Source: Rhizobiales bacterium UBA1912
GTDB lineage: Bacteria > Pseudomonadota > Alphaproteobacteria > Rhizobiales > Devosiaceae
NCBI GenBank assembly: GCA_002337455.1
Contig: DDGC01000019.1
Coordinates: 163,123 to 227,122 of the forward strand
Reading direction: 5' to 3'
DNA: 64,000 bases
Positions 25,460 through 34,424 of the stretch are shown piece after piece. Below the pieces are notes generated by a model. It saw only the letters and a list, made by a program, of their open reading frames with translations, was not told the origin of the DNA and made no database searches. The translations under genes were made by a program, and so were the position numbers. Position 1 is the stretch's first letter; each line of letters opens with the position of its first letter.

Positions 25460-25756
25460 TTACTGTGCGACGGGCGCCTCGGCGTCCATCTCACCTTCGA
25501 CGCTCATCGCGTCGGCGCCTGCGTCCGCACCGGCCACTGCGGCCAACTCGTCTTCCGAAAGCTCCCCGCTGGCGTCGGCGTCGTACGAAGCGAAGTCTTC
25601 CTCGGTGATGTCAGGCAGGGCCACCTGCAACTCGGTCAGGCTCACGCCGCCGCTGACGTCTGCGTCCAGCGTCGCAAAATCGAGATCCTGTGCGAGAGCG
25701 GCCCCCGAGATCGAGAGGCCAATGACGGAAGCAATAGCAAAAATGGTCTTTTTCAT
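25460..25756 (-). CDS. exported EF-hand calcium-binding protein
   Basis: The 98-residue product begins MKKTIFAIASVIGLSISGAA and is cleaved probably after ALA (residue 22), so it is periplasmic or secreted. Two canonical 12-residue EF loops are visible: DADVSGGVSLTE (about residues 31-42) and DADASGELSEDE (about 57-68). An acidic, alanine-rich tail follows. ATG 25756 has GGAG nine bases upstream. It probably buffers or senses calcium in the envelope; no partner is evident. Confidence 0.85.
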   Translation of the reverse strand: MKKTIFAIASVIGLSISGAALAQDLDFATLDADVSGGVSLTELQVALPDITEEDFASYDADASGELSEDELAAVAGADAGADAMSVEGEMDAEAPVAQ

Positions 25757-26025
25757 CTGTATTCTCCGTTTTCGGTTGAAGCCGCATTCGGAGCATGCGG
25801 CCCGCGTCTCGCCGTTCACGAGACTGTGAACAGCCTACTCGGCACCAAGGCGGCAATAGGTTCGAACAGTGAAAATGGCTGGGCAATTTGAGGGCGGCCG
25901 GTCACACCGGCGCCCGCGCCTGCCGAATTGCCCTTGTCGGCATGGACTTAGAGTTCAGTAACCTTGCACCGGTATAGAGGGAGGGTGGTGCAGAATGGCG
26001 CCGATACCGCGGGAGTGCAGAACGC
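25757..26025. promoter_or_regulatory. divergent region between EF-hand gene and motA
   Basis: 269 bases without a gene. Short palindromes occur (for example GGCCGGTCACACCGGCGCC near 25899-25917), and a GGGAG ribosome-binding site lies ten bases before motA. No flagellar class-type promoter could be assigned by eye. Confidence 0.4.
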
Positions 26026-26889
26026 ATGCGATTGATTGCAGGAGCCGTAATCGTTTTTGTCTCGGTTCTTGGGGGCTATGCCGCCATGGGCGGCCATCTC
26101 GAAGTCCTTTGGCAACCCTTTGAAGCCGTCATCATCCTGGGTGCTGCCATCGGCGCGTTCATCATCGGCAACCCGAAAGCCATTCTCAAACAAAGCCTTG
26201 GCGTTTTCGGATCGCTATTCAAAGGCCCCCGCTACAACAAGCAATCCTATGTGGAACTGCTCGGCCTGCAGTTTTCGATCTTCAAGCTGGTGCAGTCCAA
26301 GGGGCTTCTGGTCCTCGAGCAGCACATCGAAAATCCTGAGCAATCCGATCTCTTCGCGCGTTTCCCCACATTTGCAAAGAACCATCATGCGGTGGAATTC
26401 ATGTGCGACTACCTGCGCATGATTACGCTGGGGACCTATGCGGTTCATGAACTCGAATCCCTGATGGACGAAGAGCTTGAAACCCACCATCAGGAAGCCG
26501 AGCGCGTCGTGACCGCCGTCCAGTCTCTGGCAGATGCCACCCCCGCCCTGGGTATCGTGGCCGCCGTGCTGGGCGTCATCAAGACCATGGGTGCCATTTC
26601 CGAGCCCCCCGAAGTGCTGGGTCACCTTATCGGCGGCGCACTTGTGGGCACGTTCCTCGGCGTTTTCTGCGCTTACGGTTTCTTTGGCCCGATGGCCCAG
26701 GCTTTGCGCAACACCAACGAGGCAGAGTCAAAGTACTTTCTGTCGATGAAGGCGGGCCTGCTCGCCCATGTGTCCGGCTATCCGCCTGTCATCGCCATCG
26801 AGTTCGCCCGCAAGGCCGTCATGTCCGAAGATCGCCCCTCCTTCGCCGAAGTCGATCGCGCCACGTCCGAGCTCAAGGCTGCCATCTAA
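26026..26889 (+). CDS. motA: flagellar motor stator protein MotA
   Basis: The 287-residue protein has four membrane helices (about residues 2-22, 34-50, 170-190 and 201-225). The MotA marks are the N-terminal 'GGYAAMGGHLEVLWQPFEAVIILGAA' (cited by position) and the helix 3-4 segment 'ATPALGIVAAVLGVIKTMGAI', with the conserved prolines. The cytoplasmic loop carries the charged rotor-contact region. With MotB it forms the proton-conducting stator. It is followed by motB after 25 bases. No other flagellar genes are in the window. Confidence 0.95.
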   Translation: MRLIAGAVIVFVSVLGGYAAMGGHLEVLWQPFEAVIILGAAIGAFIIGNPKAILKQSLGVFGSLFKGPRYNKQSYVELLGLQFSIFKLVQSKGLLVLEQHIENPEQSDLFARFPTFAKNHHAVEFMCDYLRMITLGTYAVHELESLMDEELETHHQEAERVVTAVQSLADATPALGIVAAVLGVIKTMGAISEPPEVLGHLIGGALVGTFLGVFCAYGFFGPMAQALRNTNEAESKYFLSMKAGLLAHVSGYPPVIAIEFARKAVMSEDRPSFAEVDRATSELKAAI

Positions 26890-26914
26890 ACCCAATCCTC
26901 CGGGAGCACCCGTC

Positions 26915-27811
26915 ATGTCGCGTCAACAGGGCTCGATCATCGTCAAGAAGGTCAAGAAAGCTGGACACGCCCATCACGGCGGCGCCTGGAAGATCGCTTA
27001 TGCCGATTTCGTGACGGCCATGATGGCCTTCTTTCTGCTCCTCTGGCTCATCAACATGACCACGCCCGAGCAGAAAGAAGGGCTCGCCAACTATTTCGCG
27101 CCGCCCAATATCAGTGAAAGTACCTCAGGTTCCGGCGGCGCCATGGCCGGTCGCGCCATGGACGATCAGGGCTCGCTGACAACGAGCATTGAAGCCAACG
27201 GCGTCGCCAGCATGGGCGTTGAAAATTACGCATCGACCGATCCGGCTTCTGGCAATGTGCGCGAAGGCGATGCAGCCGAAAAAGACTCCGCCTTCGATCT
27301 CTCCGCTTCCGATCCCCAGATGTTCCACAGTGCCGCCGCCAGCATCCGCCAGGCGTGGGAGGCCCTGCCCGACATCACCGAGATTTCCGACAACCTGATC
27401 GTCGAGGTCACCGAGAACGGGCTCGACATCCAGATTGTCGAACAGCGCGGCCGTCCCATGTTCCAGGAAGGGTCGAAATATCCCTACGAATGGATGCGCG
27501 GCGCCATTGCCGCTGTGGCGCCCACCCTCCAGCGCCTTCCCAACCAGATCCGCATTTCGGGCCATACCGCCGCGGGCGTCGTCTATTCGAACTCCGAATA
27601 TGGCGCATGGGAGTTGTCCAGCGACCGTGCCAACACCGTGCGCTCGCTGTTGGGAGAATTCGGCCTTTCGGACGAGCACATCCACTCGGTCGTCGGCCGG
27701 GCGACCAGCGAACCGTTCTTTGCCAACGATCCTTATCTTGCGGCCAATGAGCGGATCAGGATCACCGTGATCAACGAGCCCTCGCCCATCCCGCTAAACA
27801 TGGCGCCCTAG
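26915..27811 (+). CDS. motB: flagellar motor stator protein MotB
   Basis: 298 residues. A basic N-terminus is followed by one helix carrying the proton-binding aspartate in 'AWKIAYADFVTAMMAFFLLL' (Asp near residue 30). A linker follows, then an OmpA-like peptidoglycan-binding domain (about 165-290), with 'ISGHTAAGVVYS', 'WELSSDRANTVRSLL' and 'NERIRITVI'. ATG 26915 was chosen over the longer frame reaching back into motA because the protein begins there with family character. Confidence 0.94.
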   Translation: MSRQQGSIIVKKVKKAGHAHHGGAWKIAYADFVTAMMAFFLLLWLINMTTPEQKEGLANYFAPPNISESTSGSGGAMAGRAMDDQGSLTTSIEANGVASMGVENYASTDPASGNVREGDAAEKDSAFDLSASDPQMFHSAAASIRQAWEALPDITEISDNLIVEVTENGLDIQIVEQRGRPMFQEGSKYPYEWMRGAIAAVAPTLQRLPNQIRISGHTAAGVVYSNSEYGAWELSSDRANTVRSLLGEFGLSDEHIHSVVGRATSEPFFANDPYLAANERIRITVINEPSPIPLNMAP

Positions 27812-27862
27812 GACCAATCGACATTTAAATGCGGTGACGCACCACCTCCCAAACCCACCTGC

Positions 27863-27889
27863 GTCACCCTGGCCCTGAGCCGGGATGAC
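27863..27889. repeat. REP-like hairpin downstream of motB
   Basis: GTCACCCTGGC and GCCGGGATGAC pair over eleven positions with one mismatch and one G-T pair around CCTGA. It resembles the CCCGGC/GCCGGG palindromes at 34378 and 55699-55784 and may also end motAB transcription. Confidence 0.5.
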
Positions 27890-28057
27890 GATGGTAAGGA
27901 GGGAGTTTTGTGATCTTTTTCCCCACTTCCATTTCAATATGACGGACTCTAACCATTATTCTGGCCTCCCCAGACTTGCCGTTGCCGCGGTGGCCGATTA
28001 TTGCTGGACCTTGCCCCCGAACGGGGCGGCCAAATGAGGACGAGGGACGCCTATTCC

Positions 28058-28507
28058 ATGTCGTATGTGAAGTCTTTCATCGCAGCGCTTTCCGCCGCCA
28101 GCCTGTCTCTGGCCGCGCTTCCCGCCATGGCCCAGAACGTTCACATCTCGCGCCTTTATGAGCAGGTGCTGGAAAACATCGAATACACCAAGCCCGGATT
28201 TTACCTCGATTCATTCGGTGTGGTGCGCCTCAATGAAGGCGGAACCACGCGCATCGAACTCGACGTTCCCACCAACACCGCCGTCGAAATCATGGGCGAT
28301 TGCGACGAGGATTGCATCGACCTCGATCTCGGAATTTACAACGGCGCTGGCAAGCTGCTTGGCGAGGATCGGCTCGAGGATTATTACCCCATTGTGTCCT
28401 TTACCTCCGAGGACGATGGCCGCATCACCCTTGAGCTCGACCTGGTCGATTGCGACGCCGCCTACTGCTACACGGCGTATTCGGTGTTCGTGGAAGGAAC
28501 CGAATAG
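28058..28507 (+). CDS. unrecognised exported acidic protein
   Basis: 149 residues. The signal peptide (MSYVKSFIAALSAASLSLAA...) has a likely cleavage after AMA (about residue 24). The mature part is strongly acidic and beta-rich, with four cysteines in two pairs ('GDCDEDCIDLDLGIYNGAG' and 'DLVDCDAAYCYTAYSVFV'), likely disulfides in the periplasm. The pattern resembles pre-peptidase or adhesive beta-sandwich modules, but I cannot name the family. ATG 28034 is an alternative start. It is three bases from the next gene, so co-translated. Confidence 0.6.
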   Translation: MSYVKSFIAALSAASLSLAALPAMAQNVHISRLYEQVLENIEYTKPGFYLDSFGVVRLNEGGTTRIELDVPTNTAVEIMGDCDEDCIDLDLGIYNGAGKLLGEDRLEDYYPIVSFTSEDDGRITLELDLVDCDAAYCYTAYSVFVEGTE

Positions 28508-28510
28508 GCC

Positions 28511-29038
28511 ATGAACCCTGTTGCAAGCAGGCTCAAGGCAATCGCCGTCACCGCTGCGTTCTTTGCCCTGAGCGGACTAGCCCTGCTCGGGGTGATCTGG
28601 GGACTTGCCGCTTTGCCTTTCACGGTGCCCGGCGGCCTGGCGCTCACGGCCTATCGGCCTCACGATACGGTGTCGGTCCTCTCCGATCTGCGCCTGCCAG
28701 TGGCGCTCACGGCCGCCTTTCTGGTCGCTGCGGCCATCGTTCTGGTGTTTTCCAGCGCCTATCTCGACAAGATGATCGCCATTTTCGCCGATGTGCTGCT
28801 CATGCTCATGGCGGCCCTTGCCGGCTTTGTCGCGGGCTATTGGGTGCTACTTCGCCTTGCGGGATACGAGAACTTCCTGCGGCTCGATTTTCTTCAGGCG
28901 GCCGTCATTCCGCCGGTTGTCGTTTTCGGCGTATCCCTGCTCTCGCCGTCCTGGCTGCGCTCTTCCTGGATATTCCGCATCGCCGCCATCCTGGCACTCC
29001 TGATTGCCGCGCCCCTGATGCTGGTTCACCTGCCTTAG
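28511..29038 (+). CDS. unrecognised four- to five-helix membrane protein
   Basis: 175 residues, with helices at about 10-40, 68-86, 94-118, 130-148 and 152-174. There are few charged residues and no motif I recognise. It sits between two exported proteins of unknown function in the same direction, three bases after the first. The trio may form one envelope system (inference). Confidence 0.6.
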   Translation: MNPVASRLKAIAVTAAFFALSGLALLGVIWGLAALPFTVPGGLALTAYRPHDTVSVLSDLRLPVALTAAFLVAAAIVLVFSSAYLDKMIAIFADVLLMLMAALAGFVAGYWVLLRLAGYENFLRLDFLQAAVIPPVVVFGVSLLSPSWLRSSWIFRIAAILALLIAAPLMLVHLP

Positions 29039-29166
29039 GGCGTCGATAAACAAAGCCTCCAGTGGCCCCTTCGCAACACGCCGCTACATCCTGACGCTGC
29101 CATATCCTCCGCCAAACTTGCGTCGCATTGCGGGTTGCCAATGGCGCCAGTTCAAGGAGCACCACC

Positions 29167-29697
29167 ATGGCCGCCCTCTATCGCGCCCTCTCTCCCTTTG
29201 CCTTTTTCTTTCTGCTTTCAACGATCCCTGCCTTCGCGCAGGACTTCCACGCCATGCCGGTCGATCAGCTCAAGGCCGAAGTGCCCAACGCCCACCCGTC
29301 GGGCTATTACGTCCTCGCTTCGCGCCTGTACGACCGGGGCGATGAAGACGAAGCGGTTTTCTGGTTCTACGCCGGCCAGCTACGCTACCGCACCCACCTC
29401 GCCTGCAACCCCGACCTGCCGCCCGATGGCGATCCCGCACTGTTCAGCGCCTTGAGCGAGGTCATCGGGTCCGAGATTAATTTCTATGCCTTCGGTGATC
29501 TAGACATGCTCCTCGATACAATCGATGCCGTCATCGAATGGGATCGGTCGACGCCGAACGGCTATGCGCCCGACGCCAACTGTTCGTCCGCCCGAAGCGG
29601 CATCCTGACCGGACTGAACGCGCTAAAGGCCTATATCGCCGAAAACACCGACGACATCCGCGCCCAACGCCTGTCCAGTGACCATGGCGGGCTGTGA
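29167..29697 (+). CDS. unrecognised exported helical-repeat-like protein
   Basis: 176 residues with a signal peptide (MAALYRALSPFAFFFLLSTI..., cleavage after AFA, about residue 24). The mature part has a TPR/Sel1-like stretch, 'GYYVLASRLYDRGDEDEAVFWFYAGQLRYR' (cited by position, about residues 45-74), then an acidic helical region and two cysteines. ATG 29167 has AAGGAG eight bases upstream. About 128 bases separate it from the membrane protein upstream. Its function is unknown. Confidence 0.6.
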   Translation: MAALYRALSPFAFFFLLSTIPAFAQDFHAMPVDQLKAEVPNAHPSGYYVLASRLYDRGDEDEAVFWFYAGQLRYRTHLACNPDLPPDGDPALFSALSEVIGSEINFYAFGDLDMLLDTIDAVIEWDRSTPNGYAPDANCSSARSGILTGLNALKAYIAENTDDIRAQRLSSDHGGL

Positions 29698-29737
29698 TAA
29701 CCGAGTGTACGCTGGGCGTCAGAGCCCGTAAGGGTAG

Positions 29738-30496
29738 TCAGGCCGCCAGCGTGACAACAACCGCCCCACGCCGCGTTGCAACGATCGTATGCTCATACTG
29801 CACGCACGGCGCCGAAGGCACGCTCACCAGCGTCCAGGGATCGTCCATGGACTTTTCCTCGGCCATCTGCCCGCCCATCGACAGGAACGGCTCGACGGTA
29901 AACACCAGCCCATCATCGATGCGCCGCCGCTCTGACCGGTCGGGCCATGTCGGGATTTCCCCCGGCTCGTCATGCAGCCCATGGCCGATGCCGTGGCTGG
30001 CGAGATTGCGGATCAGCGTATAGCCGTTCGTTCCAGCAAACTTGCCGATAGCATCCCCGATATCGGCGATCCGCCCACCGGCCCGCACCGCCCGAATGCC
30101 CGCCCACATGGCTTTCTTGCCATCGCTGCAAAGCTTTTCGAGCCGGCGCACGGACCCCGGCGGCACGATGTAGGACGCGCCGGTATCGGCAAAGAGCCCG
30201 TCTTTTTCCGCCGAAACGTCGATATTGATCAGATCGCCTGCCTTGATGACGCGGCTGCCCGGAATGCCGTGAGCGACCTCCTCATTGACCGAAATGCACG
30301 TCGCACCCGGAAACTGGTAGGTCACCTCCGGCGCCGAACGCGCGCCGTGATCGTCGAGAACCTTGCGTCCGATATCGTCGAGTTCCTTGGTCGTCATGCC
30401 CGGCTCGAGCGCTCCGGCCATCGTGTCCCGCGCAATCGCGCAGATACGCCCGATCACCTTGAGGCGCTCAAGTTCTTCTTCGGACGTAATGGTCAT
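29738..30496 (-). CDS. map: type I methionine aminopeptidase
   Basis: 252 residues, normal for the short type I enzyme. The five metal ligands are visible in order: two aspartates in 'NIDVSAEKDGLFADTGASY', the histidine in 'GHGIGHGLHDEPGEIPTW', then glutamates in 'FTVEPFLSMGG' and 'CVQYEHTIVAT'. It removes the initiator methionine from new proteins in the cytoplasm. It lies three bases after pgi on the same strand. Confidence 0.95.
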   Translation of the reverse strand: MTITSEEELERLKVIGRICAIARDTMAGALEPGMTTKELDDIGRKVLDDHGARSAPEVTYQFPGATCISVNEEVAHGIPGSRVIKAGDLINIDVSAEKDGLFADTGASYIVPPGSVRRLEKLCSDGKKAMWAGIRAVRAGGRIADIGDAIGKFAGTNGYTLIRNLASHGIGHGLHDEPGEIPTWPDRSERRRIDDGLVFTVEPFLSMGGQMAEEKSMDDPWTLVSVPSAPCVQYEHTIVATRRGAVVVTLAA

Positions 30497-30499
30497 CGC

Positions 30500-32143
30500 T
30501 TAGCCTTTCAGGGCATGGAAATGATCGAGCAGGCCCCGGGTCGAGCTGTCGTGGCGCTCGGCAGAATCGGTGCCCTCCACCTTGGGCAGCAGCGCCTTGG
30601 CCAATTGCTTGCCCAGCTCCACGCCCCACTGATCGTACGAATTGACGTTCCAGATCGTGCCCTGAACAAACACCTTGTGCTCATAAAGCGCCACCAGCTT
30701 GCCCAGCGTCGCCGGATCGAGCTTGGAGTACATTATGGTGTTGGACGGACGGTTGCCTGGGAAAACCTTGTGCGGTGTTAGCGCCTTGATCTCGTCCTTG
30801 GACAGCCCCGTTCCCTTGAGTTCGGCCGTGACTTCCGCCGCGGTCTTGCCCAGCATCAGGGCTTCGGACTGCGCAAGGCAGTTGGCGACCAGTTTGGCAT
30901 GGTGCTCGGGGTGCTCCTCGTGCCGATTGGCCGCCAACAGAAAATCGCACGGAATGACCGAGGTGCCCTGGTGGATCAGCTGATAAAAGGCATGCTGGCC
31001 GTTGGTGCCGGGTTCGCCCCAGATGACTGGTCCTGTTTCCCAAGGGGCAGGCTTGCCGCTGAGGGTGACCGACTTGCCGTTCGATTCCATATCCTGCTGC
31101 TGCAGGTACGCGGGAAACCGGGAAAGCCGCTGATCGTAGGGCAGAACTGCATGGGTCGCAAAACCCCACGCGTTACGATACCACACGCCCAGCAGCCCCA
31201 TGATCATCGGCAGGTTCTCTTCGAGCGGCGCGGTCAGAAAATGCTGATCCATTTCGTAGGCGCCGCGCAAAAAGGCTTCGAAATTCTCGTAGCCAACAGC
31301 AATCGCAATTGGCAATCCGATGGCCGACCATACCGAATAGCGTCCCCCGACCCAGTCCCAGAACCCGAAGATACGATCTTCGCGGATACCGAACTGCGCG
31401 CAGGCTTCAAGATTGGTCGAAACGGCGGCAAAGTGGTCCGTTACGGCGTCCTCGCCGAGAAACTGTGCAATCCAGCTACGGGCAGAGCGCGCATTGGTCA
31501 TGGTTTCGTCGGTGGTGAACGTCTTTGAGGCGACGACGAACAATGTCGTCTCGGCATTGAGCATCTTGAGCGTGTCGTGGATATGGGCGCCATCCACGTT
31601 AGAGACGTAATGCACCCGCAGGTTCTTACGGGTCAGCGGCTCAAGCGCGAGCGTCACCATGGCCGGGCCAAGATCTGACCCGCCGATGCCGATATTGACC
31701 ACATCGGTAAACTGCTCGCCGCGCGAACCCCGGATGGCGCCGTCGCGCACGTCGTCGGAAAATCCCTTGATTTTGGCAAGAACGTCGCGAACGCCGGGCA
31801 TGACGTCGGCGCCATCGACCATCACCGGCTCGTCACCGAAATACCGCAGCGCCATATGCATCACCGAGCGGTTCTCGGTAATGTTGATGGGTTCGCCCGC
31901 CCACATCCGGTCACGCCGCGCTTCGACATCTGTTTCGCGTGCCAGATCGAACAGTGCCGTCATCGACTGGCTGTCGATACGGTTCTTGGAATAGTCGAGC
32001 AGAATATCCCCGAACGATGCTGAATAAGCTGAAAAGCGGTCCTCGTCATGGGCGAACAGTTCGCGCATGCTCGTATCCGCCAGGCGCTTTTTCTGTGTCT
32101 TTAGAGCTTCGAAACCGGCCTTGCGAACCTTGTTCGACATCAT
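30500..32143 (-). CDS. pgi: glucose-6-phosphate isomerase
   Basis: 547 residues, the standard bacterial length. Signature stretches are 'NIGIGGSDLGPAMV' and 'KTFTTDETMTNA'. The catalytic region is 'GVWYRNAWGFATHAVLPYDQRL', cited by position (about residues 343-364). Another is 'GEPGTNGQHAFYQLIHQG', with the conserved 'GQH', followed by 'YEHKVFVQGTIWNVNSYDQWGVE'. It interconverts glucose-6-P and fructose-6-P, the latter being the GlmS substrate. ATG 32143 has AGGGG five bases upstream. It follows tgt by eight bases. Confidence 0.97.
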   Translation of the reverse strand: MMSNKVRKAGFEALKTQKKRLADTSMRELFAHDEDRFSAYSASFGDILLDYSKNRIDSQSMTALFDLARETDVEARRDRMWAGEPINITENRSVMHMALRYFGDEPVMVDGADVMPGVRDVLAKIKGFSDDVRDGAIRGSRGEQFTDVVNIGIGGSDLGPAMVTLALEPLTRKNLRVHYVSNVDGAHIHDTLKMLNAETTLFVVASKTFTTDETMTNARSARSWIAQFLGEDAVTDHFAAVSTNLEACAQFGIREDRIFGFWDWVGGRYSVWSAIGLPIAIAVGYENFEAFLRGAYEMDQHFLTAPLEENLPMIMGLLGVWYRNAWGFATHAVLPYDQRLSRFPAYLQQQDMESNGKSVTLSGKPAPWETGPVIWGEPGTNGQHAFYQLIHQGTSVIPCDFLLAANRHEEHPEHHAKLVANCLAQSEALMLGKTAAEVTAELKGTGLSKDEIKALTPHKVFPGNRPSNTIMYSKLDPATLGKLVALYEHKVFVQGTIWNVNSYDQWGVELGKQLAKALLPKVEGTDSAERHDSSTRGLLDHFHALKG

Positions 32144-32151
32144 ATGCACCC

Positions 32152-33285
32152 CTAATCTAGCGCCGGCAGGTCGCCCTTGGCCCAGCCCTCGCGGACCTCT
32201 GCGCAATATTGGTCGAAAGTCGCATTCTCAATCGCATTTCGCATGCCCGCCATCAACTCCTGATAATAGGAAAGGTTGATTTGGCTGAGGATCATGGCGC
32301 CCAACATTTCCTCGCATCTGACAAGATGATGCAGATACGCCCGCGAAAACCGCCGCGCCGTCGGGTTGGGCGAAGCTTCGTCCAGCGGCCGGCTATCGTC
32401 CTTGTGCCGGGCGTTCTTGAGATTGACCACCCCGAACCGCGTATAGGCGTGCCCGTGCCGCCCGGCGCGCGTCGGGTGCACGCAATCGAACATGTCGATG
32501 CCCCGCCCGACAGCGCCCAGCAGGTCGTCGGGCTTGCCCACGCCCATAAGATAGCGCGGCTTGTCGCTCGGCAATTGCGGGGTGATTTCGTCGAGAACCT
32601 TGAACATCACGTCCTGCGGCTCGCCCACGGCCAGCCCGCCGACAGCATACCCGTCAAACCCGATATCGATCAGTCCGGCCGCAGAACGCGCGCGAAGCTC
32701 GGCGTTATCGCCCCCCTGCACGATCCCGAACAGCGCCCTGCCCTTGGCATTGTCGAACGCCTTTTTCGAGCGTTCCGCCCACCGGATGGATAACTCCATG
32801 GCACGCTTCAGCTCATCGTACTCAGCAGGCAGGCTCACGCATTCGTCGAGCTGCATGATGATATCGGAATCAAGCAGTTTCTGGATTTCGATGGAGCGCT
32901 CCGGCGTCAGGCTATGCGACGACCCGTCGATATGGGATTTGAACGTGACACCATTCTCGTCGAGCTTGCGCAGCTTGGCCAGACTCATCACCTGAAACCC
33001 GCCGGAATCGGTCAGGATCGGCCGCTGCCAGTCCATAAACTCATGCAACCCGCCCAGCCGAGCGACCCGCTCGGCGCCCGGGCGCAGCATCAGATGGTAG
33101 GTGTTGCCCAGGACGATATCGGCGCCCGTCTCGCGCACCTGTTCGGGATACATCGCCTTGACCGTACCCGCCGTCCCCACCGGCATAAAGGCCGGCGTTC
33201 TGATCTCGCCACGCGGCGTATCCATCTGCCCGCGACGCGCCATACCGTCGGTTGCGGAAAGCGTAAACTGGAAATTTTCGGTCAT
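32152..33285 (-). CDS. tgt: tRNA-guanine transglycosylase lacking the zinc ligands
   Basis: 377 residues. The catalytic core is intact: 'GTAGTVKAMYPEQV', 'VLGNTYHLMLRPG', 'TDSGGFQVMS' and the 'FDCVHPTRAGRHGHAYTR' loop. In the zinc region the usual CxCxxC before 'SRAYLHHL' reads S-P-N-P-T-A, and the distal histidine position ('IHNL' in E. coli) reads INL. All four ligands seem lost. It exchanges G34 for preQ1 in GUN-anticodon tRNAs. Its start overlaps the queA stop (ATGA), so the two queuosine genes are coupled. Confidence 0.93.
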   Translation of the reverse strand: MTENFQFTLSATDGMARRGQMDTPRGEIRTPAFMPVGTAGTVKAMYPEQVRETGADIVLGNTYHLMLRPGAERVARLGGLHEFMDWQRPILTDSGGFQVMSLAKLRKLDENGVTFKSHIDGSSHSLTPERSIEIQKLLDSDIIMQLDECVSLPAEYDELKRAMELSIRWAERSKKAFDNAKGRALFGIVQGGDNAELRARSAAGLIDIGFDGYAVGGLAVGEPQDVMFKVLDEITPQLPSDKPRYLMGVGKPDDLLGAVGRGIDMFDCVHPTRAGRHGHAYTRFGVVNLKNARHKDDSRPLDEASPNPTARRFSRAYLHHLVRCEEMLGAMILSQINLSYYQELMAGMRNAIENATFDQYCAEVREGWAKGDLPALD

Positions 33286-34355
33286 CGGTCGGCCCGGAAC
33301 AACAGCGAAGAGTCGCCGTAGGAATAGAAGCGATAGTGGTGATCGACGGCGTGCTTATAGGCTTTGCGCATGGTCTCCAAGCCGGAAAAGGCCGACACCA
33401 GCATGAACAGGGTCGAGCGCGGCAGGTGGAAATTGGTCATCAGCACATCGACAACCCGGAACTGGAAACCGGGCGTGATAAAGATGTCGGTCTCGTCGGC
33501 AAACGGCTCAAGCAGGCCGCTCTTGCGCGCCGCGCTTTCCAGCAGCCTCAGGCTCGTCGTGCCCACGGCAACCACGCGCCCGCCAGCCGCTTTCGCCGCA
33601 TTGATGCGTTCGACCGTTTCGGGAGAAACGACGCCCCACTCGGCGTGCATTGTGTGATCCTCGGTATCGTCCGCCTTCATCGGCAGAAACGTGCCCGCCC
33701 CCACATGCAGCGTCACATACTCTATTGCGACGCCCTTGGCCTCGAGCCGAGCCAGCAACTCGGGCGTAAAATGCAGCCCGGCGGTCGGCGCAGCCACGGC
33801 GCCGTCATGCTCGGCATAAACCGTCTGGTAGTCGGCCTTGTCGCGTTCCTCGAGCGCGCGCTTGGCGCCGATATAGGGCGGCAGCGGCATCGCGCCCCGC
33901 GCCTTGATTGCTTCATCGAGCAGGGCACCGGAAAAGTCGAAACCGAGCGTCACCTGCCCGTCTTCGACGGCTTTGACGGTCGCCGCCAGCTCGTCCAGCA
34001 GGCAGACCTCCGAAGAGGCGCCAAACACCACGCGGTCGCCGGCTTTCAATCGCTTGGCAGGCCGCGCAAACGCCAGCCAGGTGTTTCCGTCCACCCGCTT
34101 GTGCAGATTGAACGACACCGAGGCGGCAAACTCTCCACGATGGCGCGTGCCCCTGAGCTCGGCCGGGATGACCCGCGTGTCGTTGACCACAAGCACATCA
34201 CCCGCCTCAAGGATCACCTCGAGGTCGGTGACAATCTTGTCCGAAAGCGCCCCATCCGGCGCCACCATCAGCATCTTGGCGCTGTCGCGGGGCGAAACGG
34301 GATGCAGCGCAATTCGCTCATCAGGGAGATCAAAGTCGAAAAGATCGACCTTCAT
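33282..34355 (-). CDS. queA: S-adenosylmethionine:tRNA ribosyltransferase-isomerase
   Basis: 357 residues. The beginning MKVDLFDFDLPDERIALHPV, 'VLVVNDTRVIPAELRG', 'PTAGLHFTPELLARL' and the end 'TNFHLPRSTLFMLVSAF...YKHAV' are all QueA signatures. It converts preQ1 in tRNA to epoxyqueuosine. The true start is ATG 34355, not the further-open frame. A REP-like palindrome lies 22 bases upstream, separating it from ppiB. Confidence 0.96.
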   Translation of the reverse strand: MKVDLFDFDLPDERIALHPVSPRDSAKMLMVAPDGALSDKIVTDLEVILEAGDVLVVNDTRVIPAELRGTRHRGEFAASVSFNLHKRVDGNTWLAFARPAKRLKAGDRVVFGASSEVCLLDELAATVKAVEDGQVTLGFDFSGALLDEAIKARGAMPLPPYIGAKRALEERDKADYQTVYAEHDGAVAAPTAGLHFTPELLARLEAKGVAIEYVTLHVGAGTFLPMKADDTEDHTMHAEWGVVSPETVERINAAKAAGGRVVAVGTTSLRLLESAARKSGLLEPFADETDIFITPGFQFRVVDVLMTNFHLPRSTLFMLVSAFSGLETMRKAYKHAVDHHYRFYSYGDSSLLFRADR

Positions 34356-34377
34356 TTTTTGTCTTCCACAAAAAGTG

Positions 34378-34397
34378 ACCCCGGCTTGCGCCGGGGT
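34378..34397. repeat. REP-like palindrome between ppiB and queA
   Basis: ACCCCGGC and GCCGGGGT form a perfect eight-pair stem around TTGC. It has the same CCGGC-N4-GCCGG core as the pair at 55699-55784. Confidence 0.6.
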
Positions 34398-34424
34398 ACA
34401 CAATGCACTTCAGGAGTATATGGC

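Noticed and set aside
33282..34424. preQ1 riboswitch in front of the queuosine genes
   Set aside because: The stretch between ppiB and queA is only about 70 bases and is filled by a REP palindrome; no preQ1 aptamer pattern is visible.
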